A stretch of 64,000 nt of DNA. It comes from Erigeron canadensis (Eukaryota; Streptophyta; Magnoliopsida; Asterales; Asteraceae). The stretch is taken from assembly GCF_010389155.1 (NCBI RefSeq), contig NC_057766.1:28591516-28655515 (forward strand), read 5' to 3'. Made by a program: the position numbers and the translations under genes. Shown piece after piece: positions 9,158 through 20,915 of this stretch (position 1 is the first letter of the stretch; each line of letters opens with the position of its first letter). The notes below the pieces were generated by a model. That model was not told the origin of the DNA and ran no database searches. It was given only the letters and a program-made list of their open reading frames with translations.

Positions 9158-10472
9158 CTGTATACTAAAAACTAAGTGCTTTTTTACAATATCTTATGCA
9201 TAGTGTAGTAAGTGCTTTTTTACAATATCTTATGCATAGTGTACAATAGTATAAACTTTTTTCATCTCTACCAATCTTATGGTACAACTTTACCAACCTA
9301 GATCCTCTATCTTTGTTTCCACATGCTTCTCATAGATCGTATCATCCTTCTCTCTCGCGCTTTCTTTTTACGCTGCCAAACTTATAGGATTTAGTTAAAT
9401 CTCAAGGTAATCACTTTCTAATATCATCATAATGTTTGTTTTTCATTGATAATTTATCAACTACTCAACTAGACATATACTTATTTGTTTGTTTGAATAC
9501 AAATGGAAATTAAATTTTTGGGAACTCAATTGGGATGATGAGTTGGTAGTTGATAATAGTGTTTTGTTTATATAGAAACCTATTTATAAAAACAGTACGA
9601 ACATGTTGTTATAAAATTGGGTATCTATCAAAAACACCTCCACCAAACATAGAGATTAAAGAGGCCCCAACTTTTTTATGTAATCCTTATGTTTGGTGTT
9701 AAAAAGATTGTAACTTTTAATTATGGCTATGTTTGCTTCAAGTCCACTGATTGATAGAAGTTTTCACTGATTGCGGTTTATGTAATCCTTAATTAAAGAG
9801 GCCCCAACTTTTTTATGTAATCTTTAGTTAGATAGTTAAGACTTTAAGGTATTAAACATCAAAGCTAATTGATAGAAGTTCTCACTGATTGAGGTTTATT
9901 ATTTTTAGTCCACTTTGTTGTTTGTCCTGGATCTTACATACTGCTCATACAACTAAGTTAGCAAAGTGCGTTATGCCGACAGTCTCATTCCAGGTCAAGC
10001 ATATAGCAAAGTTGTAATTGATTAGTGCCACAAAGAACGAACTGTTTGTTCACTATCCGATCACAAGTTGAAATCAAATAGGCATTTGGCTATATATTAA
10101 AAGGTCTAAAAAAGACAAACTTTGTATGGGTAAATGATTCTAAGCTTTTGGTTAAATGCACATAGCTAGGGTAATATACTGGATTTATAGTTAGAATGCT
10201 CATCATATATATTTTGCTAACTGATTCTTAATGTAGACGTACTCTGATTGTTATTGTGTTGTGTAGAAGGGTGGTATCGTGAATGTTGGTGGTGATTAAG
10301 GCGGGCAACCTTTTAAATGAAAGCAAAAACAACTTATCTTGGTGTTTTAAGTTGCTAACCTTTCGTGTAAATAAAGATGAGATTTTGAGTTTAAGCAAAG
10401 TTGATTAAAGAACTCCAAAACTTTGTGGTGTAAAAATCATGTTCCGCGGCAACGCGCGGGGACAAATACTAG
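9158..10472 (+). mobile_element. Helitron, non-autonomous, 3' end certain and 5' end tentative
   Basis: The right end is textbook: CCGCG, loop GCAACG, CGCGG (10444-10459), then a 9-base spacer and CTAG (10469-10472) followed by T. The left end is guessed at TATACTAAAAACTAAG near 9158. Inside are a tandem 37-bp duplication (9173-9244) and a repeated passage (AAAGAGGCCCCAACTTTTTT at about 9658 and 9795). A possible captured exon at about 9908-9993 (see findings) also lies here. No helicase is encoded. Confidence 0.5.
9173..9244 (+). repeat. 37-bp tandem duplication
   Basis: AAGTGCTTTTTTACAATATC followed by TTATGCATAGTGTA occurs twice back to back with a three-base spacer, without a mismatch by eye, so it is recent relative to its host element. 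Confidence 0.75.
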
Positions 10473-11315
10473 TATATACTAAAAAGCATGAATCGGTTTG
10501 CGTGCGCCACACATTTTTAACACTTTTAGTCCCTGTCGTTAAATTTGTTGCAACAATGGTCCTCATCAGCTAACGACTGTTAATCTTTTCTTGCAATTAT
10601 AGTCGCTGTCGTTAAATTTGTTACAAAAATGGTCCCTATCAGCTAACTTTAATCTTTTAACTTTAGGTTTCTTAATATTTGCCACATAACTTTAACCTTT
10701 TAACTTTTGTTACGTACTTTAATTTCTTTTACTTTTAGCACAAAAATTTGCTTTTATTTACTTTTTAAACATATGTTTTTCTAACTTTTGCTAAGAAAGT
10801 TTCATTTTTTTTTACTTTTTATGATGAAAACTTTTAACTTTTTGTCACATAAATTTAATTTCTTTTACTTTTGACACGAAAGCTTTGTTTTATTTAGTTT
10901 TAAACATTTGTTTTTCTAATTTCTGCCACGAAAATTCATTCTTTTTACTTTTTGTCACATAAACTTTTAAACTTTTACTTTTTGTCACATAACTTTTATT
11001 TCTTTTAGTTCTTGCACGAAATTTTTGTGTTATTTACTTTTTATACATATTTTTTTCTAACTTTTGTCACGAAAGTTTCATTATCTTTACTTTTTATCAC
11101 ATAAATTTCCGAAGTTTTCGTCTTTTTACTTTTTGCCACATCACTTTTATTTCTTCTACTTTTCACACAAAAGTTTTGTTTTATTAATTTTTATATTTTC
11201 AACTTTAGCCACCAACGTTTCATTTTTTTACTTTTTATCACATAACTTTTCACTTTTTAACTTTTGTCACGAAAAATTCATTTTATATAATTTTTCACAT
11301 GTTTACATGTTACGT
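10473..11315 (+). repeat. Degenerate tandem repeat tract, non-coding
   Basis: It begins TATATACTAAAAAGCATGAA, a Helitron-like start directly after the preceding CTAG. A 60-bp unit (CTGTCGTTAAATTTGTT...ATGGTCC) is repeated at about 10536 and 10605. From 10660 on the DNA is a degenerate array of about 40-bp units alternating ACTTTTTGTCACATAA and CACGAAAGTTTCATTTT. The long open frame at 11064-11486 is a by-product of this Phe/Tyr-coding repeat and is not a gene. Confidence 0.55.
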
Positions 11316-11374
11316 AATGTGTCTCAGCCGAGGAAAAAAAAAATAGTTGCGACTAATTATGGAAGGTATTGGTC

Positions 11375-11486
11375 TGTCATTATGGGACCATTTAATAACA
11401 GCACAAAAGTATCAATAGCTGTGGGAGCAACACGTGGGTCAAACCATATACGTGGCCCAATTACAACACGTGAATATGGACCATAA
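11375..11486 (+). promoter_or_regulatory. Upstream block with CACGTG (G-box) sites, DUF241 copy 2
   Basis: Contains ACACGTGGG (about 11430) and ACACGTGAA (about 11468), perfect G-box cores, and an ACGTGGCCC site between them. The block is similar to 14580-14690 (AACAGCACAAAAGT, then GTGGGA.C.ACACGTG, then GTGG.CCAATTA), where no gene follows. It lies about 570-680 bp before the start codon at 12050. Confidence 0.45.
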
Positions 11487-11780
11487 TATAACTACAACAA
11501 CGATATCTTGCAAATATCTCATTCCTTTGCCATAGATACCATCTTAAATGCCACGTATATAAGTTTAACTTAAATATATAGATACAACTTCTTGCTTATG
11601 AAATCATAATTAATATCCAAATGACACTACTTTTTAAAGCTTGTACACCTAACCACACTTAGCCACAATCTTTTTATCTTTTTGCTTATGAAATCTCACA
11701 ATCTCCTAATCTGTGTATTATAGACGAACCATAATTATGTGTTACATAAATAAATTAAGAAAATTGACATATATCATTGG

Positions 11781-11835
11781 GGAAATTGTTGCGTTGGCCT
11801 AACTTCCAACACAAAATATATATAGCCCATACTTT
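11781..11835 (+). promoter_or_regulatory. Upstream inverted-repeat element, DUF241 copy 2
   Basis: TTGCGTTGG, 8 bases, CCAACACAA is the counterpart of the perfect inverted repeat at 3917-3940, with one mismatch in the stem. AGCCCATACTTT follows, as in copy 1. It lies about 230-265 bp upstream of the ATG. A TATA-like ATATATATAGG is at about 11985-11994. Confidence 0.5.
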
Positions 11836-12049
11836 CATCACATGTTACTATATATTTTATATACACATATACACATGTACCAATACTATTGTTCCTGCCC
11901 CACTTACCTATAAACTTACGTGGGAAGCTACACTAAATACATATGTTTTTTTTTTTCCAAATTAGCCGATATACAAATATGCAAATATATATAGGCCTCA
12001 ACTTAGTAGTTCAAAGCAACCAAACTTTGACTTATATCCTCCAAGAAAA

Positions 12050-12970
12050 ATGGCCGTTTCTTCAAAACTTAACATAACCAAAGTCCAAGTTAAATCTATT
12101 AGCTTGCCTAGTAGATCACATCCAACCACTCTTCGAATCGAACAAGAGCTTAATAATGCTGCAACCGCAACCGTGGTTGCAACATCCAAGCCATCTGTTG
12201 AGAATATCTTCAATGGCTTGTCTCAGCTTGTAGAAGTGTATAAATGCATGGACGATCTTTTAAATTCGTCCGCTACACAAGTTTTGATCTCTCGGGAGCA
12301 AAACACGAAATGGGTCGAAGAGTTAATTGAAGAATCTATTAGATTCTTGGATGTTTGTGGGAGTATAAGGGATATGGTGACACAAATTAAAGAACACATT
12401 GTGGATCTTCATTGTGCACTAAGGAGAAGAAAAGAAGACTCGAGTTTTGAAACTAGTATCGCGAAATACATTTCTTTTAGAAAGAAAATGAAGAAAGATG
12501 TTAGATTTTTAGTTGCAAGTTTGAAGCAAGTTGATCATATGATCACTTGTGGTGGATTGGTTGTGGTTGATTCAGATAACCACCATCTTGCAGCTGTGAT
12601 CAAGGCGGTAATAAGAGTTAGTGAAACAACGGTTTCTATATTCGAATCTTTGTTGATGTTCTTCTCAATGCCAAGTACAAAGCCAAACAAATGGTCAATT
12701 GTGGTATCAAAGTTGATACACAAAGGGATGGTGGCATGTGAAGACCATCAACAACAACAAGAAATTGTGAATGAATTTGAACTCATAGATGGTGCATTGC
12801 AAATTCTAAGCAAAAATCAATCATCAACAAAAGGGGACAAGATGGAAGTTGCGAAATGTAGATTGGAAAGATTGGAAAGTCGGGTTGAGGGTATGGAAAC
12901 CCGAGTAGAGTGCGTGTTTAGGCAATTGATTAGAACCAGAGCTTCTCTGCTCAACATCATTTCGCAGTAA
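12050..12970 (+). CDS. DUF241/BPS1-like protein, copy 2
   Basis: The 306-residue intronless frame is the paralogue of the gene at 4113. The family N-terminus is clear (SISLPSRSHPTTLRIEQEL, residues about 17-35), followed by GLSQLVEVYKCMDDLLNSS, a central LRRRKE and FRKKMKKDVRFLVASLKQVD, SDNHHLAAVIKAVIRVSETT, KWSIVVSKLIHKGMVACED and a C-terminal coiled segment. By eye well over half of the residues match copy 1, and the two differ mainly after residue 35 and near residue 260. Start context AAAATGGCC fits plant translation. Same strand, shared upstream elements and intronless structure point to duplication of a genomic segment. Function unknown, as for copy 1. Confidence 0.87.
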   Translation: MAVSSKLNITKVQVKSISLPSRSHPTTLRIEQELNNAATATVVATSKPSVENIFNGLSQLVEVYKCMDDLLNSSATQVLISREQNTKWVEELIEESIRFLDVCGSIRDMVTQIKEHIVDLHCALRRRKEDSSFETSIAKYISFRKKMKKDVRFLVASLKQVDHMITCGGLVVVDSDNHHLAAVIKAVIRVSETTVSIFESLLMFFSMPSTKPNKWSIVVSKLIHKGMVACEDHQQQQEIVNEFELIDGALQILSKNQSSTKGDKMEVAKCRLERLESRVEGMETRVECVFRQLIRTRASLLNIISQ

Positions 12971-13503
12971 AAATTAGAAGTGTATTTTGATTTTTCTGCA
13001 TTGACATCGAGAATTTTAGTTCGATACGTTTAAGTGATCCATTTTTATCTGTTCAATAGTCATGTACATTTAAATATTTAATCCAAACGTACAGTAGATA
13101 TAAAAGTTCAGCTTTAAGTTATATCACCATTACTTCATTGTTTTTGCAACCAGCATAATCCATATTCATCAATGTACCTACTTCCTTTATACGGGAGTAG
13201 TTGACGTGTACACCAACAATTTTGATTTGTGCACCAAAAAAATGGGGACAATTTCCTGATGTGTAGTTTAATTTGTCAACAAAACTAAAAATCAATGTAA
13301 AATGATTTGTTTTTAGTTGTGGTTAAGTAGAAGTTTGCTTATATCGATAAATATTTATATATATGTAAGCAATATAAAGGAATAGAGTGAAGTATACTTC
13401 ATCAGTAATTTATTTGCATCAGAGAAAACAGAGGCAACAATAGATCATAATATATATCAAGCGCTTCAGAAATTTTGATACATTTACATGTGAATGGGTC
13501 AAG

Positions 13504-13570
13504 TTTGGTTATGCTTAACATTTTTTTTTTTTGGAAGGTAAAAATAAATAAATATGTTAAGCACAACCCA
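13504..13570. repeat. Imperfect hairpin, 17-bp arms
   Basis: TTGGTTATGCTTAACAT faces ATGTTAAGCACAACCCA across about 32 bases that include a run of T; about 15 of 17 positions pair. It may be a remnant of a foldback element. No gene lies in 12971-14320 apart from AT-rich DNA. Confidence 0.55.
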
Positions 13571-14180
13571 ACTTAACATATAGTAAATCAAACTAGTAAA
13601 AAGAAAAATTGGAGAGGAAACGGTTCAAAGTCTCACACTCTATATCTTGAAGGCTTACTACATATCTTAGATCTATCTAATAAACAACTTTACATTATAA
13701 TTATACAATTATATGAGTTTTGTAAGAACAAAATGACTAAAAGGTGGACAAAAAAATGTTCTCACTCTTACGCCAGCCTAACACGAAACATTTTGACTTG
13801 ACCCTGTTTCTACCAGTTACCCAACCCACCCAGTTTACCTCTCGAAATTAGTACTATGTAACCAATCTTGTGCTTACTTAAATATGATCAACAATTATAC
13901 TATTTGGCTACTATCTTGTTGTTTCTATCATCTTCTAGAATGCACATAATGTGTTTTTGCCCCATACATTCACCATGACATATCTATGCAAATTGTCAGA
14001 AACTACGGCAACCAATGTTTTCAATAAATGGTAAGTGGTAAATCTTTGTTCATAAAATTGAAAGTAAAACATCCGAACTTCCAACTTGTTAACTATTATT
14101 TCCAGCTAAGCAGTAGAATACAAGTCATTATATTACATAATCTGACCATGATGCATATATACTACTGCTATTAGATGAGC

Positions 14181-14186
<6 letters not shown>

Positions 14187-14215
<29 letters not shown>
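14187..14215. repeat. (TA)n microsatellite
   Basis: About 14 uninterrupted TA units. Confidence 0.9.
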
Positions 14216-14216
<1 letters not shown>

Positions 14217-14321
14217 CAATTGAAGCGAAACATAGGTGAGACAACTCAAGCATGCACACTAATTAAGGTTCATACGAGTATACTAAATTGTTCAAATAAC
14301 TATATATCAAGCATGTAATGT

Positions 14322-14505
14322 TTGGATCGAGATCCTTTGAAGTTGTTTTAACTTCATAGGTAAAGTTAAAACAAACTTGAATCGTTGGATTAAAATCAAT
14401 AGTTAAAATTAAAACTTAGAAAATTTTAACTTTTTACAATTAATTTTAATCTAATAGTTCAAGTTGCTCTAACTTTATTTACAAAGTTGAAAGCAATCTT
14501 AAAAT
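14322..14505. mobile_element. Foldback MITE, about 180 bp
   Basis: The left half (TTTTAACTTCATA, GGTAAAGTTAAAACAAACTTG, TTGGATTAAAAT) returns inverted in the right half (ATTTTAATCTAATAGTTCAAG, CTAACTTTATTTACAAAGTTG). The unit therefore folds over nearly its full length. No coding capacity. Class not assigned, and target duplication not identified. Confidence 0.6.
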
Positions 14506-14579
14506 ATTCAGCAATGTTTATATATGCTCTTGCATTCTGTTAATAATGTAATGGGTTATTATTGGATTTCATTGATTTA

Positions 14580-14690
14580 GTGGCGCCCAAAACAGCACAA
14601 AAGTGTAATTATTATTGTGGGACGACACGTGATCAAAACCCCATTCGTGGTCCAATTAAATGATCCATTGAGCGTGGAGCATGACATTTT
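14580..14690 (+). other. Third copy of the DUF241 upstream block, with no gene behind it
   Basis: AACAGCACAAAAGTGTAAT, GTGGGACGACACGTGATCAA and GTGGTCCAATTAAATGATCC align in order with 11395-11480 upstream of copy 2. The following 700 bp contain no DUF241 sequence on either strand, so either the gene was lost or only the flank was duplicated. The frame 14966-15172 is not DUF241-like. The remainder to 15408 holds nothing I recognise. Confidence 0.45.
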
Positions 14691-15407
14691 GTTGGTAAAC
14701 TTTACAAGATTTGTGTGTGTAAAGATAGCAAAGGCAAATGTCAATTTTCAATAGCATCTCCAATATCTTTAACTTTATCAAATCTTATACAACTCTTGCC
14801 TCTTGCGAAGATTATAATCTATCGACTTTTTTTAAGAATTACTCGTACTTAGAATAACAAAATGTACAATATTAAAATCATTAAATATGTTGTATAACTT
14901 TTTTAAAACTAGTGTATGTTTTGTAGAGAAAAATTTGAATCATAAATCATAATTTTCCTAACTATATGTTTGTTCGTCCATTCATTAATACAAAATTACA
15001 AATGAACGTACATAAACAAATCAAGATTTCATTTATGTATAAACATGACCACAATTATGTGTCCGCTAAAGAAAAAAAAAGTAAATGGTTCCACAATTCC
15101 TTAATACGAGTATGGTTTAGTCAGTGGCGAAGCCTACTTAGAGTGGGCCACAACCCACCCCAAACAAACTAATGTACCAAACATTATTATCTAGAACTTT
15201 ATTATATTTTTGATCCAGTAAACTGTTTGGCCCATCCTATTTAAGAAATGCAGAGTGGCCCAATAAATTGTCATAGTGTATGCCGTGTACCTCTTTCTTA
15301 AATTGAAGATTGCAAGTATATAGAAAGTAAAAGTTAAGAAAATCTTAAGCATGTACACTTCACGACTTTCTATTCTTATGGACCTATGTTGTTACTTTAA
15401 CATTAAG

Positions 15408-15491
15408 GGGTGTTTGGTTGGGAGTATTAGGAGATAAGGAATGAAAATGATTATCATTAATGATGCTTGGTTTGTTGTATATTGGGTAATC
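15408..15491 (+). mobile_element. Left part of a MITE (GGGGTGTTTGGTT type) cut by the LTR element
   Basis: GGGGTGTTTGGTTGGGAG is the kind of terminus seen in Tourist/hAT-like plant MITEs. The retrotransposon LTR starts at 15492 in the middle of it. A possible right part, with repeated ATTACCCAA blocks, lies at about 21465-21560 beyond the retroelement. Confidence 0.35.
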
Positions 15492-17158
15492 TGTAACACC
15501 CTGCTTTATAAAAATGTGAATTTCAAAAGATTTTCAGCTTTAAACATAACACCGTTAGCAAAATGCGGAAGCGACGTTTAAAAATCCCATTTGATTCCTA
15601 ATGGAATCAATAAAACATAATAAATGTCTCAAAAGGTGTTACCGACAAGTATCATCACAATAATTCAAATGAAACCCACAATCTGAACCAACAAAGTAAC
15701 GGCCAAATGGCTGAATAAAGTCTACTTAAATAAATGCAACTATGGGTAACTAAAGCCAACATCCATAAGCTCCGGTAAAAGCTACCCATCTCACAAGAAT
15801 GCTACCAAGTCGCAAATCAATGCCTAACCTGAGAGCACAACACATTTTTCACAAAAACAAGTGTCAGCTATTAAAGCTGAGTAAGATAACAGGTTAGTTT
15901 AATGAAAAGGATTGCCAATTAAATCAATTCATAAAACAACTCATGCATATATAAAGGCACAACAACAATATCAACACAATCTGCATAGTAGGTATATCAA
16001 ATCCTATAATGTGCCTAGTAATCCTCCATATGAACTCTAGCTACTTAACTGCACAAGCAACACAATCAGCGTAAAGGTTATGCCAAATAAAATCTGCACA
16101 AATAAGTTGTATGAGGCGGCCACATGACCAAATAGGAAACCTCACACCCGACTAGATGGGTAGACCTTACGGGGTCCATCATTGTCGTTATGGATAGGCA
16201 TAACCAAATCCATGAGTAGCCCGTTACTACACTGGTGTTCAATCACTTCACCCGGAGTTACTCTATCAACGCTAATTGGGTCAAACGGGAAACATGTACA
16301 GTGCCCCCGAATGCTCAACGCATCACAACTAGCCTAAATAGGCTAATTGTGGGTTAAGCTTAACTCTTTCAACACAATGCTCGAGACTTATCTACACAAA
16401 TAGGTTGCAACAAAATCTACTCATCAACACTAGGGCCCTTATCGTGCACATGACATGGCAACTTAAATCATGTCTAGTGTTCTATGTCAACAAGTCCACA
16501 CAAAATATTCACAACTCATACGACAAGCTACAAAAGTAAATCATGCAACAAACATCTCATTACTACATAAACATGCATGAATAATACCCCAGCCAACCTC
16601 CCTCATATATCCCACACCCAACATATGCATGAGATAATTTAAGCAACATAAAATGGGGTTTAACTATCAACACTGAGTTTTGTTGTGTCTCTCATGTGTT
16701 AAAAGTAAGTTATCTTACCTTTGCGCTTCACAACCACAAATAATAATAGTTTACCAAGCTTGTTATGTATTCCCAACAACCTATAGAGGACCAATAATTA
16801 GAATAAATCAATAAAAGAATAAACATTTAAAATTACTAACTCTTGAATCCCACAACCATACACTTATTTTCTTTTACATTATTATTGCTTACGCTTATCT
16901 AATAAAAGTCGAACAGAATAATCCAATCTAGTCTAATCGACCTAGGCACAATAACAATGTGAAAATAACATTCTGCATAGCTCTTTTCTTTTTTTGACTA
17001 CACATGGAATAACAACAATTATTCTTTTTACAAAAAGAGTTATTTGATGTTAAAAGAAAATAAATAATGACCCATATTACAAGCTGCATTCTTTCTCTGG
17101 TACAAGTCAATAACAATACCAAGACATTCTGCTTAATTTTGTTTCGAAAAGTATCAAT

Positions 17159-17211
<53 letters not shown>

Positions 17212-18044
17212 CTAGTTCACTCATAAAAGAAGGTAATCAAAAAACAACAATCTTGACTTATATGATGGTGGTCCACAAGTAATTGAAACACAATTATATA
17301 ATGTATGTACATATATGCATCTCGTTTGATGCTATAGAAAAATAACACAAAACAACAAATATGACTTTTTTTCCTTACATTATGGACCACAATTTATGAA
17401 AACATCATATTAAAATTTACTTCATGATTTCGTTTTCTATACATAAATCGGTGGTCAATTCATTGACTAACAAAACCAATGATACAATCATCTATATAGT
17501 ATTTATCTAAAAGTAGATATGTGTCTAGTTTACAGATAATGAACAACAAGAAAGCTCAAATCGAATCCTTACTTCTTTTTGATATAAACGGCCGCCCAAA
17601 CACACAGATGAGAAGTAACCCGACTCTCGTATTTTCTTTCTTGCGACTATTCAAGAGTTAAAACATAATATATATTTTCTTTTTATATCGATAGGTAAGG
17701 CACAAGAAAATAATTAGGGTGACTTTTAGGTTTCCTTAATCGACACTTAACACCCTCCTAATTTTATTAACCAATACCAACTTCAAGTAACTTCATATAA
17801 TAGTCTCTAACAATTATTCGACACTACTAGGGAATACATAACACCATAACAAGCATCAGCGGTAAACATTTATCAACAATTTTAGTCACACTAAATGGAA
17901 ACACCTACTCAAACTTATCCACATAACACATAATAATTGACACCTTAATTATCTACATAAGTATATAACGTTATTTAACGACAGTCAACATTGACTAACG
18001 GTCAAAGTTAATCCATATGGAATAAAAGAGTTTGGGATGTTACA
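15492..18044 (-). mobile_element. 3' LTR of a Ty3 chromovirus, minus strand, 2.55 kb
   Basis: The stretch starts TGTAACACCC and ends GGGATGTTACA, i.e. short inverted TGTAACA ends typical of long-LTR chromoviruses. Pol lies directly to the right on the minus strand, so this is the 3' LTR. A purine-rich AAGAAGGAGG lies on the minus strand just inside the border (about 18048-18058) as a candidate polypurine tract. The matching 5' LTR is missing. Open frames inside (for example 16928-17224) are not genes. Confidence 0.75.
17165..17208. repeat. (TA)n microsatellite inside the LTR
   Basis: About 21 TA units in a row. Confidence 0.9.
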
Positions 18045-18080
18045 ATTACCTCCTTCTTGAAAGGATTCTGTCCCCAGAAT

Positions 18081-20915
18081 CTACTCTGCAACAAATAAAT
18101 GCGGGTAACGATCCCTCATCACTGCTTCAGTCTCCCACGTCAAGATCTCTCCTTTATTATGTGTCCACTTAATCAACATAAGATCAATTATCTTCCTAAG
18201 AAGCTTCTTTTGTTTTCGGCCAAGAATCTCAAAAGGTTCATCCACCATCTTCTTCTTTGGATCAATGTTAATGTCTTCCAAAGGAAATACACTCATCTCC
18301 TCCGCTAAACACTTTCTCAAATAACACACATGGAAAGTGTTATGAATACCATCTAACTCGGGAGGAAGATCCAATCTATAGGCTTGTTGATTAACCTGCT
18401 CCAAAATTTTAAATGGTCCAATAAAACGAGGACTCAACTTACGACGCTTACCAAAACAAATGATACCCTTCCAAGGCAACACTTTCAACATAACCATATC
18501 ACCAACCTTGAACTCCATAGGCCGTCTCTTTTGATCTGCATAAGTCTTTTGACGATCTCTTGCCACCTTAAGCGCTTCTTTAGCAATATTCACTTTATCA
18601 TCAGTTATCTGAACGATTTCCGGCCCAACAAACTGCTTTTCACCAGATTCTAACCAACAACTAGGAGTCCTATATTTCCGCCCATACAACATCTCAAATG
18701 GCGGCATTCCAATACTCGATATGATAACTATTATTATAAGCAAACTCTATCAAAGGCAAATGGCCATCCCAAGCACCACCATACTCAATCACACAAGCTC
18801 TCAACATATCCTCTAACGTCTGAATGGTCCTCTCACTCTGTCCATCAGTCTGAGGATGATAAGCGGTACTCAAATGAATTCTAGTACCCAACTCTTGATG
18901 CAATCCCCTCCAAAAGTTAGAATTAAATCGTCTGTCTCGATCTGAGACAATAGATAAAGGAACTCCATGCTTCGACACAATCTCATCCACATATAACTCA
19001 GCTAAATTATTAAGCGGTGCTGTCTCACGTGTAGCTAAGAAATGAGCACTCTTGGTCAATCTATCCACTATGACCCATATCATATCATTACCTTTAGGTG
19101 TCTTCGGTAATTTTGTGATAAAATCCATGGTAATGTGATCCCACTTCCACTCTGGGATATCTAACTATTGTAACTTACTATAAGGCTTTTAGTGCTCTGC
19201 CTTGACTTGAGCACAAGTCACACACCTCTGAACGAACTCATCTACATCCAACTTCATAACCGGCCACCAATACAATGGCTTAATATCACGATACATCTTA
19301 GTTGCACCTGGATGAATAGAATATCTCGACCTGTGAGCTTCTTCAAGAATCAATTCTCGGTTACCCCTGTGTTTAGGCACCCGAATCCTACCATTCATGG
19401 TCTGAAAACCCTGACTATTCACCACCATTTCAATTCTCTTCTTTTTACCTATTCCTTCATCATCAACATTAGCCGGTAACAAAGCTTCAACTTGAGCTGA
19501 TTTGATACGCTCAAGCAACCCGGATTTCACTTCAGTAATCATGGAATGGAGTCTACTCATAGAACCTTGCCCTTTTCTACTCAAAGCATCAGCTACAACA
19601 TTAGCTTTACCCGGATGATATTTAATCTCACAGTCATAGTCTTTCAACAATTCCATCCAACGCCTCTGTCTAGCATTCAAGTCTTGCTGATTAAAAACAT
19701 ATTGCAAGCTCTTATGATCAGTATATAAAGTACACTTGGTACCATACAAATAGTGCCTCCATAATTTCAAAGCAAAAACCACAGCTGCAAGCTCCAAATC
19801 ATGGGTTGGATAATTCTTCTCATGTGGCTTCAACTGACGTGAAGCATAAGCAATTACCTTACCTCGCTGCATCAAGACACAACCCAAACCAGTTCCAGAC
19901 GCATCACTATAAACCACCATATCCTCGGTACCTTCAGGTAAAGTAAGAATAGGAGGTTCACACAATTTCTTCTTCAATGTCTGAAAAGATTGTTCTTGTG
20001 AATTAGTCCACAAGAACTTCACACCTTTCTTTGTCAACTCAGTCATAGGCTTAGCGATACGAGAGAAATCCTGAATGAACCTCCTGTAATAGCCAGCTAA
20101 ACCCAGAAAAGACTTGATCTCTGTCGGTGACTTTGGTTGTTCCCACTTCATCACAGCCTCAATTTTTGAAGGATCAACTTTCAAACCTTCACTAGAAATG
20201 ACATGCCCAAGGAATTGAACTTCCTTAAGCCAGAATGCACACTTGGAGAATTTAGCATATAACTTTTCTTTCCTAAGAACTTCAAGAATAGTCCTCAAGT
20301 GCTTACGATGCTCCTCAACAGATTTAGAATAGATAAGAATGTCATCAATGAAAACAATAACAAAGTGATCAAGAAAACGCCGACAAACCCAATTCATGAG
20401 ATCCATGAAAGCAGTTGGAGCATTAGTCAAACCAAAAGGCATGACCAAGAACTCATAATGCCCATAACGAGTATGAAAAGCTGTCTTAGCAACACTTTCT
20501 CCATCCACCTTCAACTGATGATAACCAGACCGCAAATCAATCTTAAAAAACAAGAAGCACCTTGCAAATGATCAAATAAGTCATCAATACGAGGAAGAGG
20601 ATATTTATTCTTCACCGTTCGCTTGTTAAGCTCACGGTAATTGATACACATCCTCATAGAACCATCCTTCTTCTTTACAAACAGAATAGGAGCTCCCCAA
20701 GGCGAGGAACTCGAACGAATAAACCCCTTATCAAGCAACTCTTGGAGCTGAGACATCAACTCCTTCATCTCGGTAGGAGCGAGACGATAAAGTGCTTTAG
20801 CAACAGGAGTAGCACCGGGAATAAGATCAATATGAAACTCTACTTCCCTATCAGGAGGAAGACCGGGAAGATCATCTGGAAATACATCAGGAAACTCAAC
20901 TACAACATCAACATC
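18081..20915 (-). pseudogene. Ty3 chromovirus pol: reverse transcriptase, RNase H, integrase, chromodomain
   Basis: In minus-strand order: start of reverse transcriptase (from about 20915; [20 protein letters not shown]), catalytic [10 protein letters not shown], RNase H ([27 protein letters not shown]), integrase zinc finger (HPGATKMY...CVTCAQVK), integrase core with the D,D,E residues in [22 protein letters not shown] and [10 protein letters not shown], and a C-terminal chromodomain-like segment (LIKWTHNKGEILTWETE) near 18130. Order and long LTRs suggest the Tekay/Del clade. It is dead: a frameshift near 20540, in-frame TAA at 19189-19191 and TAG at 19165-19167, and another frameshift near 18715. 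Gag and protease are absent, because the 5' half of the element is replaced by an inverted segment. Confidence 0.85.

Noticed and set aside
11064..11486. 140-residue plus-strand open frame rich in Phe, Tyr, Leu and His
   Set aside because: It is the translation of a degenerate ACTTTTTGTCACATAA-type tandem repeat and runs on into promoter-like sequence; no domain.
16928..17224. 98-residue minus-strand frame inside the chromovirus LTR
   Set aside because: Begins in a TA microsatellite and lies wholly in LTR sequence.
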